64,000 nt of DNA, taken from positions 1-64,000 of the forward strand of contig JAFQOO010000008.1 in assembly GCA_017403145.1 (NCBI GenBank), written 5' to 3'. A program made the translations under genes and the position numbers. Under the pieces are notes generated by a model, which was not told the origin of the DNA, did no database searches, and worked only from the letters and a program-made list of their open reading frames with translations. Position 1 is the stretch's first letter. Each line of letters starts with the position of its first letter. This DNA is from Clostridia bacterium (lineage in GTDB: Bacteria; Bacillota; Clostridia; Christensenellales; DTU072). This document shows, in pieces, positions 25,782 to 34,260 of this stretch.

Positions 25782-25808
25782 AGCGCCCAAAACAATTGTT
25801 TGGGCGCT
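25782..25808 (-). terminator. Perfect inverted repeat after the inositol operon
   Basis: AGCGCCCAAA and TTTGGGCGCT arms around a 7-base loop, between the last inositol gene and the phospholipase-like gene. The minus-strand T tail is short, so it may be a partial terminator or RNA-stabilising hairpin. Confidence 0.55.
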
Positions 25809-25829
25809 CTTATTTAATGTTATGGGATA

Positions 25830-26855
25830 TTATAGTCCGTATTGCTCTTCGATTTCCTTAATCTTTACGGGACGATTTTCTTTTAGTGAAAGCTTTGCTG
25901 CAAGTCCAATTAGAACGGGCTTCAAGCCATCTTCTACGCCAACCTCGGTGGGGGTGTCGTTTTGTACTGCTTGGATAAAGCTATTAACTTCTTGAGTATA
26001 AGCACCCATATATCTTTCGAGGAAGAATAGCTTGGGCTTTTCTGCAGTAACACCATCTGCGTTGGAAATAACTGCTAGTGAATCGGTATCGTTGCCGATT
26101 GCTACTTGACCTAGACTACCAAAGGCTTCTACTCTTTGGTCGTAACCATAGGTAGCACGACGACAGTTATCTATAACTGCAAGAGCTCCGCTCTTTAACT
26201 TTAGAGTGATAATAGCGGTATCGATATCCCCGTCTTCGCCGATAGCAGGGTCTACTAGTACGCCACCGATAGCATAAACTTCTTCTACCTCATCGCCACT
26301 CATAAATCTTACCATATCGAAATCGTGAATGGTCATATCTAGGAAGATACCACCGCTTACTTTAATATAGCTTACAGGGGGTGCACCGGGGTCGCGAGAG
26401 CAAATCTTAAGAATGTTAAGGTCGCCGATTTTGCCAGCCTTAACAGCTTCGCGTGCAGCCATAAAGTTATGGTCGAAACGACGGTTGAAGCCTACTTGAT
26501 ATTTAACGGAAGACTTCTTTAGAGCTTCCATAACTTCCTTGATTTTGTTAACGTCGTGGTCAATGGGCTTTTCGCAGAAAATGTGCTTACCTGCTTCGAT
26601 TGCTTCTAAACTTATCTTGGAGTGAGTATCGGTAGAGGAGCAAATAAGAACTATTTCTATATCCTTATCCTCTAGGATTTTATGGTAATCGGTATAGATT
26701 TCATTTATACCCATTTCCTTTGCCCAAGCGATGGTTTGCTCGTTCATAAAGGGGTCTGCGATTGCTTTAACGGTAGCATTTTTAACGAATCTCATAACTG
26801 ATTCTGCGTGAACCTTACCGATTCTTCCTGCACCTATGATACCAATGTTCATCAT
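25830..26855 (-). CDS. iolG: Inositol 2-dehydrogenase-type Gfo/Idh/MocA oxidoreductase
   Basis: 341-residue NAD(P)-dependent dehydrogenase. Rossmann motif GIIGAGRIGKVHAESV at the start, the family EKP motif in HIFCEKPID near residue 94–97, and a DMTIHDFDMVRFM catalytic segment near 170. Position as the last gene after iolB, iolD and iolE supports myo-inositol dehydrogenase, the first step (inositol to 2-keto-myo-inositol). The open frame starts six codons earlier, but that ATG is part of the AAGGAG ribosome binding site, so I place the start at 26855. Confidence 0.85.
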   Translation of the reverse strand: MMNIGIIGAGRIGKVHAESVMRFVKNATVKAIADPFMNEQTIAWAKEMGINEIYTDYHKILEDKDIEIVLICSSTDTHSKISLEAIEAGKHIFCEKPIDHDVNKIKEVMEALKKSSVKYQVGFNRRFDHNFMAAREAVKAGKIGDLNILKICSRDPGAPPVSYIKVSGGIFLDMTIHDFDMVRFMSGDEVEEVYAIGGVLVDPAIGEDGDIDTAIITLKLKSGALAVIDNCRRATYGYDQRVEAFGSLGQVAIGNDTDSLAVISNADGVTAEKPKLFFLERYMGAYTQEVNSFIQAVQNDTPTEVGVEDGLKPVLIGLAAKLSLKENRPVKIKEIEEQYGL

Positions 26856-26907
26856 AATATATTTCTCCTTCAAATTTTAAATGAGTGAATTTTAGTTTAG
26901 ATTAGCT

Positions 26908-27807
26908 TTAGATTTTACCTACTTGCTTAATATACTTTCTTGCCTTGATAGCATATTCCAAGGGGTTTGCAATTTGAGGGTCTTGTTCTGCTTCTACTAG
27001 CAACCAACCTTCATAATCGGACTTCGCGATAACTTCGAAGATGGGAGCAAAATCGATACTACCATCACCGGGAACGGTAAAGGTGCCCTTTCTAACGCCT
27101 TGCAAGAAGGAAAGATGATTTCTCTTAACTTCGGCAACAACGTCGGGGCGAATGTCTTTAAGGTGAACGTGCTTGATTCTACCGATATATTTGCGGAGTA
27201 CTCTCATATAGTCTTCACCGCAATATGCAAGGTGTCCACTATCGAAAAGTAAACTTACGTAGTTAGCATCTGTTCCTGCCATAAATTTATCGATTTCGGC
27301 TTCGGTTTGAATAACGGTTCCCATATGGTGGTGATAGGTAAGGTTAATACCATACTCGGTAAGGGCGATTTCACCAAGACGGTTTACTGCCTTGAACATA
27401 AGAGCCCATTCGTCATCGTTCATAACGTATTTCTTTTCGAATACGGGGGTTTCCATTTGACCTTGTATGGAATAGCTTTGTTCGCTTATACCAATAACCT
27501 TTGCGCCCATTGCCTTGAGGAACTTACATTTTGCGCGGAACTCGGTTTCTACTTCGTAGAAGGGCTTTGTTAGAATAAAGCTCGAAAACCAGCAGTTAGC
27601 AATCTTAAGTTTTCTTAGGTTAAGAGCACGTCTTAGCGTATTGATTTTGGTGGGATATTTGTTGCCTATTTCACATCCTTTATATCCTGCAAGCGCCATT
27701 TCGCTTACGCATTGTTCAAAGGTGTTTTCGGCACCGAGGTCGGGCATATCGTCGTTGGTCCAACCGATGGGAGCAATACCAAGTTTGATTTTCTTTTTGT
27801 CTAGCAT
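26908..27807 (-). CDS. iolE: 2-keto-myo-inositol dehydratase IolE
   Basis: 299-residue TIM-barrel sugar-epimerase-fold enzyme that dehydrates 2-keto-myo-inositol to a diketone. The N-terminal LGIAPIGWTNDDMPDLG and the following FEQCVSEMALAGYKGCEIG are hallmarks of IolE. HHMGTVIQTEAEI and HLKDIRPDV supply metal ligands. I start at 27807, behind GAGGT; the upstream ATG overlaps that site. It lies 25 bp after iolD and before the dehydrogenase. Confidence 0.93.
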   Translation of the reverse strand: MLDKKKIKLGIAPIGWTNDDMPDLGAENTFEQCVSEMALAGYKGCEIGNKYPTKINTLRRALNLRKLKIANCWFSSFILTKPFYEVETEFRAKCKFLKAMGAKVIGISEQSYSIQGQMETPVFEKKYVMNDDEWALMFKAVNRLGEIALTEYGINLTYHHHMGTVIQTEAEIDKFMAGTDANYVSLLFDSGHLAYCGEDYMRVLRKYIGRIKHVHLKDIRPDVVAEVKRNHLSFLQGVRKGTFTVPGDGSIDFAPIFEVIAKSDYEGWLLVEAEQDPQIANPLEYAIKARKYIKQVGKI

Positions 27808-27831
27808 AATTTTACCTCGCAAATGTTAGTT

Positions 27832-29736
27832 TTAATATCTTTTTACGTGTTCAAGTAGGTCGTCAAGAGCCTCTTGTTGCTTTTGATTTCTTGGGTTATG
27901 GGTAACGCCACATTGCCAGAAGCCACCTTCGTAACCATCGGTCATCGTCTTGGGGAGAACCTTGATATCGATTAGAGTGGATACCTTTTGACGTAGTGCG
28001 TCTTCTAGCGCTTCTTTTAGTTCTTCTTCCGTCTTAGCGGTATAGGTCTTTAGTCCGTATCCGCTTGCACACTTTGCAAAATCGATGGGAACAAAGGGAG
28101 TATCCGCTTTTGCAGAATAACGGAATTCGGTAGCAAGGCTCTTTATACCTTTGCCCATTTGAAGATTGTTGATGCAACCAAATCCACCGTTATCGAATAA
28201 AAGAACGTTAATCTTTACTCCCTCTTGCATAGCGGTTACGAGTTCGCTGTGTAGCATCAAGTAGGAGCCATCACCACACATTGCATATACTTCGCGTTGA
28301 GGACAAGCAAGCTTGCTTCCAAGCGCGCCTTGAATTTCATAACCCATACAAGAGTAACCATATTCCATATTATAGGTATACAAACTTTCGGTTTCCCACA
28401 TTCTTTGCATATCGCCGGGAAGAGAGCCCGCAGCACCTACTACTATGGCGTTTTCGGGAATATATTCTCTCACAATGCCAAGTGCGGTAGTTTGAGGAAG
28501 GGTTGCCCCCGTTGCCTCGTTGAAGTCCGCCATAGTGGTGGGAGTTAACGCCTTAACTTCGGGAACGAGAGTGTCGGTATACTTGATAGACGTTAGTCTT
28601 GCCATTTCCTCTTGCCACCACTTTTGTGCGTTCTTATATTCGTCCACGTATGCACTCTTGTATCCTTCTAGAGAATCGGATATAACTTTCAAAGTAGCTT
28701 TAACGTCGCCCGTTGCCATTACAGCGTGCATTTTGGCTCCGTGGAAGGTAGAAGTGTTTATGGTCAATACTTTTGCTTTTTCGTTAAATAGAGTCTTGGA
28801 AGCGGTAGTAAAATCGGTAAAACGAGTACCAAGTCCTATGATTAGGTCGGCTTTCATTGCAACTTGGTTAGCGCATCCGTTACCGGTTACACCAAGTCCA
28901 CCTAGATAATAAGGGGATTTGCAACTAATGGTAGATTTACCTGCTTGGGTTTCGGCAAAAGGAACGTTATAACGAGCAGAGAACTCTTCTATAACCTCGC
29001 CTGCTTCACTATATCTTGCCCCACCGCCTACTATTAACAAGGGGTACTTTGCCTCTCTTATAAGGGCTATAGCCTCCTCTATTTCTTCCTTAACCGCTAC
29101 AGGGCGGGTAATACGACGTACCTTCTTTTCAAACATTCTAGCGGGGAAATCGTAGGTTTCGCCTTGAACGTCTTGGGGCATAGCGATACATACCGCACCG
29201 GTATGAGCGGTATCAAGTAGTGCGCGCATTGCATTGTTAAGAGCACTCTCCAATATTTCGGGACGGGTAATTCTATCAAAGTATCTTGTTACTGCCTTAT
29301 ACGCATCATTGGTGGTTACGTTAAGGTCGTAGGGTTGCTCTAATTGTTGAAGTACCGGGTCGGGACGACGAGTAGCATAGGTGTCGCCGGGTAGTAACAA
29401 TAATGGTATGTTATTTACCGTTGCACAAGCCGCCGCCGTAACCATATTTGCGGCACCCGGTCCAATAGATGATATACAAGGCATAATCTTACGACGGTTA
29501 TTTTGTTTTGCATAGCTCATTGCTACGTGTGCCATACCTTGCTCGTTTTTGCCTTGATATACCTTCAAGCTATGATTACTCATAGCAAGGGCTTCGCCCA
29601 TACCTAGAACGCATCCGTGTCCAAATACGGTAAATACGCCTTCAACGAATTTTTCTTCCACTCCGTCGAAAGAAACGTATTGATTATCTAAAAATTTAAC
29701 GACTGCTTCGCCTACCGTCATTTTAATAGTTTCCAT
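27832..29736 (-). CDS. iolD: Trihydroxycyclohexane-1,2-dione acylhydrolase IolD
   Basis: 634-residue thiamine-diphosphate enzyme that opens the ring of the IolE product to give 5-deoxy-glucuronate. The N-terminal pyrimidine domain has FTVFGHGCVLGMGEAL, and the C-terminal diphosphate-binding domain has MCGDGSYLMLHSEL and NVLLFDNGGFGCI, the GDG...N motif of ThDP enzymes. The length is normal for IolD. The start at 29736 overlaps the iolB stop as TAATG, with GGAGG just upstream, so the two are translationally coupled. Confidence 0.95.
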   Translation of the reverse strand: METIKMTVGEAVVKFLDNQYVSFDGVEEKFVEGVFTVFGHGCVLGMGEALAMSNHSLKVYQGKNEQGMAHVAMSYAKQNNRRKIMPCISSIGPGAANMVTAAACATVNNIPLLLLPGDTYATRRPDPVLQQLEQPYDLNVTTNDAYKAVTRYFDRITRPEILESALNNAMRALLDTAHTGAVCIAMPQDVQGETYDFPARMFEKKVRRITRPVAVKEEIEEAIALIREAKYPLLIVGGGARYSEAGEVIEEFSARYNVPFAETQAGKSTISCKSPYYLGGLGVTGNGCANQVAMKADLIIGLGTRFTDFTTASKTLFNEKAKVLTINTSTFHGAKMHAVMATGDVKATLKVISDSLEGYKSAYVDEYKNAQKWWQEEMARLTSIKYTDTLVPEVKALTPTTMADFNEATGATLPQTTALGIVREYIPENAIVVGAAGSLPGDMQRMWETESLYTYNMEYGYSCMGYEIQGALGSKLACPQREVYAMCGDGSYLMLHSELVTAMQEGVKINVLLFDNGGFGCINNLQMGKGIKSLATEFRYSAKADTPFVPIDFAKCASGYGLKTYTAKTEEELKEALEDALRQKVSTLIDIKVLPKTMTDGYEGGFWQCGVTHNPRNQKQQEALDDLLEHVKRY

Positions 29737-30503
29737 TATTTCTCCTCCAATAACCAAGCGTATTCGGGTAAATCGGTTCTTGTATTATCCCAAGGGTCGC
29801 CGGGAAGATGCCTTATCATCCAAGCACAGTACATAGGATATCCGGGGGCAGTTACCTGTGCGTGCGATTTTCCACCGGGGAACATACCTACGGAGCAATC
29901 TTTTACGGTATAAGCCTTATCTCCGATAAAGCAAGCGCCAAAGCCCTCCGGACGGTCGAATTTATAGTAATAAACTTCGGGTTGAGGATGATGATGAGGA
30001 ATATAGCTCCACCATCTGCCTTGACGTGCATAAACTTCGCCGAGAACCATATTGGAATAGGGAGCAACTTTGATATTTATAATATCAACTACGTCGCGAA
30101 CCGCGGTGTTTTCCCATCTTCCCTCGCAAGATACGAAAGAGGTTATATCCTCCTTACGATATAACTTTGAGGGAAATTCACGTTCATTCTCAGTAGATTG
30201 CACCAATATTTCGGAATACTCGTTCGCTTCCACTATTACCTCTACGTCTTTGGATACGTGTAAACAAGTGGGAGCATCGGTAAATACTCCCGAGCGAGTT
30301 GCCCTTTCTTCTTTCTCGTCGTAGTAATAGGTAATATCGCCCTTTAGTAGCAATATAGCGGTTTCCATTTGGGGTTCACCCAAAGTTAAACTTTCTCCCT
30401 TTTTAAGGTTATAAGCGGTGATGTTCATAAGCATATCTTTCGTGTTATCGTAAACACGGGTAAGAACTTGCTTTCCACCTTTGAATTTGGGATATTTATA
30501 CAT
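29736..30503 (-). CDS. iolB: 5-deoxy-glucuronate isomerase IolB
   Basis: 255-residue cupin-fold isomerase turning 5-deoxy-glucuronate into 2-deoxy-5-keto-gluconate. The C-terminal cupin holds PHHHPQPEVYYYKFDRPEGFG near residue 170–190, whose His and Glu residues bind a metal ion, and FPGGKSHAQVTAPGYPMYCAW, both strongly conserved in IolB. Full length. Second gene of the operon, directly followed by iolD. The later pathway genes iolC, iolJ and iolA do not appear in the window. Confidence 0.95.
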   Translation of the reverse strand: MYKYPKFKGGKQVLTRVYDNTKDMLMNITAYNLKKGESLTLGEPQMETAILLLKGDITYYYDEKEERATRSGVFTDAPTCLHVSKDVEVIVEANEYSEILVQSTENEREFPSKLYRKEDITSFVSCEGRWENTAVRDVVDIINIKVAPYSNMVLGEVYARQGRWWSYIPHHHPQPEVYYYKFDRPEGFGACFIGDKAYTVKDCSVGMFPGGKSHAQVTAPGYPMYCAWMIRHLPGDPWDNTRTDLPEYAWLLEEK

Positions 30504-30536
30504 AATTTACTCCTTTAGGTAGCAACTATTATATTT

Positions 30537-32069
30537 TTATGCTTCGATGGTAATACCTTTTTCTTGACGCATAGCTTCAAGCTCTAGGGTAATCTTATCC
30601 TTCTTTTCGCCAACGATATCATAGAAGAAAATCGGGATAGCGCATAGTAACAAGCTTAATCCGGGAACTATGGATACGAGTGCAAACATACCGAATCTTT
30701 GTGCTCCGGTCATATCCATAACCGACTTGACTGCTTCTTGAGCAACCGATTGTGCAGGGTCGATGTTAACGATTAGGTACATAATAACGATAAAGGTAGT
30801 TGCGAATGCGTTACCAAGCTTGTTAACGAAGGATTGGCAAGCGGCACCGAGTGCGTTATCTCTAAAGCCGGTCTTCCATTCGAGGTAATCGAGGGAGTCG
30901 CCTATCATAGCAAACATAGTGATGTTAAGTGCGCCTAGCGGTATGCATTGAATGATAATAAAAGGTATCATCAAGTATACGAGCCAATTTGCAACGGTGA
31001 AGATGGAGCAAGCACCAAGCACGGTGGTAACAACGCTTGCTACAAAACCGCCCAAGCAAGATACGATGATGATTTGTTTATAGTTGAATTTCTTATATAG
31101 CAAAGGCATTGCCAGCATAGAGCCGAACATACCGATTGCACTACATATTTGGAAAAGGGTGGAAACAGTACCTACCGAACCATTTAGAGCAGCTTGACGA
31201 GCAACTGCATCTAGTCCTTCGAGGCTAGGTCCAATATAGAAAGCATAACGTGCTACGTGGATAGCTGCCGCTTGCATCATATATCTACCGCTTGAAAGAA
31301 CACCGCAAAGAACTACAAGCATAAGAGGCTTACAAGTAAACAATCTCTTTAGAGTACCGGGCTCGTTGGGGTCTTTTTTTGCTTTGGGAGGAATAATAAC
31401 TCTCTCTTTGGGATAGAAGAAAGCGAGTAGATAAAGTGCAGTACCAAGCAAAGAACATACGAGAGCAATAATCATATATTTTTGCTTTTCTGCTTGTAAC
31501 GTTGCTCCTTCTGCAAAATAGGGAATCCAGCTAAGAATCATAAATATTGCCATTGGAACAGCACTACCTACACCGTTTACGGTTTTAGCAAAGGAAATGA
31601 TGCCACCACGCTCTTCGGGGTCGGGAGTCATAACGTTTGGAAGAGCCCAGAAAGGAACGTCCGCTGCAGTATAAAGCATACCCCAAGCGATATATATTAC
31701 GCCCGCATAAATCATATTTTGAGTAGCATTAAAACCATCTGGAGCATAGAACATTAAAAAAGTTGCAACAGCTATGGGAATAGCAAACCATATAATAAAA
31801 GGTTTCATTTTACCCATTCTAGTAGGCTTGGTTTTGTCAACTATAATACCCATCATTGGGTCGTTTATAGCGTCCCATACACGAGCAAGAAGCATAAGTA
31901 ACATAACAAAAATAAGAGGTAATCCCATTATGTTAATGTAGAAGTCGGAAATGTAGCTCGACATAGTTGAGTACATCATACCTTGACCAAGACCGGCGAG
32001 AGCTAGCGCCCAACTTTCCTTACTAGAAACGTATCTTTTGGGTTTGAGTTCAACATTGGTATTTTCCAT
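30537..32069 (-). CDS. GPH-family sugar:cation symporter, probable inositol importer
   Basis: 510-residue integral membrane transporter with about 12 hydrophobic helices. The ARVWDAINDPMMGIIVDKTKPTRMGK segment near residues 62–87 is the signature of the glycoside–pentoside–hexuronide family, and a cytosolic DSLDYLEWKTGFRDNALG segment follows later. First gene of the inositol operon, so inositol or a related cyclitol is the likely cargo, by context. The longer open frame begins at a GTG four codons upstream; GGAGA fits the ATG at 32069 better. Confidence 0.85.
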   Translation of the reverse strand: MENTNVELKPKRYVSSKESWALALAGLGQGMMYSTMSSYISDFYINIMGLPLIFVMLLMLLARVWDAINDPMMGIIVDKTKPTRMGKMKPFIIWFAIPIAVATFLMFYAPDGFNATQNMIYAGVIYIAWGMLYTAADVPFWALPNVMTPDPEERGGIISFAKTVNGVGSAVPMAIFMILSWIPYFAEGATLQAEKQKYMIIALVCSLLGTALYLLAFFYPKERVIIPPKAKKDPNEPGTLKRLFTCKPLMLVVLCGVLSSGRYMMQAAAIHVARYAFYIGPSLEGLDAVARQAALNGSVGTVSTLFQICSAIGMFGSMLAMPLLYKKFNYKQIIIVSCLGGFVASVVTTVLGACSIFTVANWLVYLMIPFIIIQCIPLGALNITMFAMIGDSLDYLEWKTGFRDNALGAACQSFVNKLGNAFATTFIVIMYLIVNIDPAQSVAQEAVKSVMDMTGAQRFGMFALVSIVPGLSLLLCAIPIFFYDIVGEKKDKITLELEAMRQEKGITIEA

Positions 32070-32113
32070 AGTATTCTCCACAAATTTTTTACGCGCAAGC
32101 GCGCTATGTTTTA

Positions 32114-32142
32114 ATTATAATACACACACGCGCAAATGTAAA
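32114..32142 (-). promoter_or_regulatory. Promoter of the inositol operon
   Basis: Minus strand TTTACA (32137–32142) and TATAAT (32114–32119), 17 bp apart, with a GCGCGTGTGTGTAT alternating spacer. The leader also has an AGCGCGCTTGCGCG tract. Confidence 0.75.
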
Positions 32143-32179
32143 TAGGGAAAATTTTTATTTTGTAAAACTGGAATACGAC

Positions 32180-32331
32180 TTAGTTTAGATGAAAAAAGAG
32201 CAAAAAGAAATCCCTCCGATAGGAGTTTACTAAGAGTAAATGACCGAGGAGGGATTTTGTCTTTTGTGAAGTTATTCGCTAAAATGCGCGGTAGTTTGTT
32301 CTATCGTTATTGTGGTGCTTCTTAAAACGCG
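32180..32331. repeat. Palindromic repeat element, copy 1 of a tandem trio
   Basis: Begins with TTAGTTTAGATG, carries a hairpin at about 32208–32258 (arms AAATCCCTCC and GGAGGGATTT with an inner TTTAC/GTAAA stem), and continues with the tag GTTATTCGCTAAAAT. Downstream 68 bases from 32281 recur at 32432 with one or two differences, giving a 151-bp tandem period. Confidence 0.8.
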
Positions 32332-32482
32332 TTAGTTTAGATGCTAGGCGAAGGAAAAGAAAAAGCCGAGGGGTTGCTGTACTACTCGTACTGCGCCCCA
32401 AAGGGGTTCTTGTTTTAGTGAGGATAGCGCTAAAATGCGCGGTAGTTTGTTCTATCGTTATTGTGGTGCCTCTTAAAACGCG
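32332..32482. repeat. Palindromic repeat element, copy 2 of a tandem trio
   Basis: Same unit as copy 1, but the hairpin (about 32352–32415) carries a different core, GGGGTTGCTGTAC paired with GTACTGCGCCCC, which is shared with copy A at the window start. So the flanks are conserved while the hairpin heads come in at least two types. Confidence 0.8.
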
Positions 32483-32600
32483 TTAGTTTAGATGCTAGAC
32501 AAGGCAAAACAAAAGAGCCTACCGACGGGACTTTACTAAAGGTAAACGACCGAGGGAGGCTCTTGTTTTGTGAAGTATAGCGCTAAAATAACGCGTTTTA
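32474..32600. repeat. Palindromic repeat element, copy 3, with perfect terminal inverted repeats
   Basis: 127 bp bounded by TAAAACGCGTTA (32474–32485) and TAACGCGTTTTA (32589–32600), exact reverse complements. The internal hairpin has arms AAAACAAAAGAGCCT and AGGCTCTTGTTTT and inner CTTTAC/GTAAA. The right end lies over the stop codon of the UPF0210 gene. On the minus strand the stem is followed by TTTTG, so it can act as a terminator. Confidence 0.85.
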
Positions 32601-33950
32601 ATTCTTTTGGGAATGCAACGGCGCCGCAATCCTTCCCCCACGGGAAATAAAGCGCAAGGGGCTTACGGTGGGGATTGCCATAACGGGAGCGCGTCCTAGA
32701 AGTCCGCCAAATTCGACTTCGTCGCCTGCTTTTTTACCATAGGCGGGAATAACGCGAACTGCTGTCGTTTTGTTGTTGACAACACCGATAGAAGCTTCGT
32801 CCGCGATAAGAGCGGATATTACCTCGGCGGTAGTGTCTCCGGGGATTGCTATCATATCGAGTCCAACGCTACATACTGCGGTCATAGCTTCTAGCTTTTG
32901 TATCGATAGAGAGCCACTCCTTACCGCGTTAATCATACCTATATCTTCGCTAACAGGGATAAAAGCGCCACTTAGTCCGCCAACGTGAGATGATGCCATA
33001 ATACCGCCTTTCTTAACAGCATCGTTAAGAAGAGCTAGGCAAGCGGTAGTTCCACAACCGCCCACTTGCTCAAGACCAATTTCTTCTAGAATATGCGCAA
33101 CCGAGTCGCCTACCACGGGCGTGGGAGCCAAACTCAGGTCCACTATACCAAAATTGGCGTTCAACATTTCACTCGCCTTTTGGGCAACCAATTGACCAAC
33201 GCGTGTAACCTTAAATGCGGTTTTCTTGATTGTTTCACAAACGGTATCAAGGTCAGCATCGCCTATTTTTTCTAGAGCAGTTTTAACAACTCCGGGACCG
33301 CTGACACCAACGTTTATCACTTTGTCCGCTTCGCCTACTCCGTGGAAAGCTCCCGCCATAAAGGGGTTATCTTCAACCGCGTTTGCAAAGGCTACGAACT
33401 TAGCGCAAGCTATACTTTCTCTATCTTTAGTCAGGTATGCCATTTCTTTTATTAGCTTACCGACCTTGCCAACTACGTCCATATTTATACCGGCGCGGGT
33501 GGAAGCAACGTTAACGGAAGAACATACTTTATCGGTAGTTGCAAGCGCTTCGGGAATGGTATCTAGAAAAGCCATTTCCTCTTTGGTGGCACCCTTTTGA
33601 ACTAGTGCAGAGTAACCGCCAATAAAATCTATACCTATTTCTTTTGCAGCCTTATCGAGTGCACGTGCGATTTCCAAATATCCGCCACTAGATGCGCCTA
33701 TCAAAGATATGGGTGTTACCGACACACGCTTGTTGACGATTGGAATACCATAGGTGCTTGCAATCTTTTCGCCCGTTGCAACCAGAGTGCTTGCATTCCT
33801 AACGATTTTTTCGTATACCCTATTTGCTGTTTCCTCTTTAGACGGACTTACGCAGTCCAATAGGTTGAGTCCCATCGTGATAGTACGAACGTCAAGGTGA
33901 TATTCGCCTATCATTTTTACTGTTTCGATTATTTCTCTTTGATTTATCAT
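32598..33950 (-). CDS. UPF0210 (PFL/DUF711) family protein
   Basis: 450-residue protein of the UPF0210/DUF711 family, of unknown biochemical role; members have an RNR/PFL-like barrel fold. Conserved stretches are [15 protein letters not shown] near residue 16, [16 protein letters not shown] near 85, [19 protein letters not shown] near 280 and [17 protein letters not shown] near 315. It follows the ACT-domain gene by 9 bp; this UPF0237–UPF0210 pairing is found in many Firmicutes and Actinobacteria, so the ACT protein probably regulates it. Its stop codon lies inside the terminal repeat of palindromic copy 3. Confidence 0.9.
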   Translation of the reverse strand: MINQREIIETVKMIGEYHLDVRTITMGLNLLDCVSPSKEETANRVYEKIVRNASTLVATGEKIASTYGIPIVNKRVSVTPISLIGASSGGYLEIARALDKAAKEIGIDFIGGYSALVQKGATKEEMAFLDTIPEALATTDKVCSSVNVASTRAGINMDVVGKVGKLIKEMAYLTKDRESIACAKFVAFANAVEDNPFMAGAFHGVGEADKVINVGVSGPGVVKTALEKIGDADLDTVCETIKKTAFKVTRVGQLVAQKASEMLNANFGIVDLSLAPTPVVGDSVAHILEEIGLEQVGGCGTTACLALLNDAVKKGGIMASSHVGGLSGAFIPVSEDIGMINAVRSGSLSIQKLEAMTAVCSVGLDMIAIPGDTTAEVISALIADEASIGVVNNKTTAVRVIPAYGKKAGDEVEFGGLLGRAPVMAIPTVSPLRFISRGGRIAAPLHSQKN

Positions 33951-33959
33951 AAGGCAATC

Positions 33960-34229
33960 CTATATGCTGTGCATTGCGTTAAAAATATCCTCGTGGCGAA
34001 TAGCAATTTCAACGCCTAGTTCCTGTCCGCAATTTTTAAGTTCGGCTCCAATTTCTTCAATGGTCATATTGCTTTCATCGGTGCCTACTGCCATTACCAT
34101 AGTAAAGGTTCCTTGCAAAATGGTTTGGTTGATATCCTCAATGTTTACTTTGCACTCGGCTAGAGTGGTAGCTACTTTAGCAATGATGCCCACTCTATCT
34201 TTGCCCATAACGGTTATGTATGCTTTCAT
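33960..34229 (-). CDS. UPF0237 ACT-domain protein
   Basis: 89-residue single-domain ACT protein, a small ligand sensor that usually binds amino acids. MKAYITVMGKDRVGIIAKVA and the NIEDINQTI segment match the UPF0237 group related to glycine-cleavage repressor-type ACT domains. The open frame is 20 codons longer, but that part is AT-rich and lacks homology, while GGAGA lies before the ATG at 34229. Partner of the UPF0210 gene downstream; the ligand is unknown. Confidence 0.9.
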   Translation of the reverse strand: MKAYITVMGKDRVGIIAKVATTLAECKVNIEDINQTILQGTFTMVMAVGTDESNMTIEEIGAELKNCGQELGVEIAIRHEDIFNAMHSI

Positions 34230-34260
34230 ATTTTTCTCCAGATATTTTATTTCGTTAGTT

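Noticed and set aside
32180..32600. CRISPR array from the regular 151-bp repeats
   Set aside because: Units are long and palindromic, with conserved flanks and variable hairpin heads rather than short repeats with unique spacers, and no cas genes are near.
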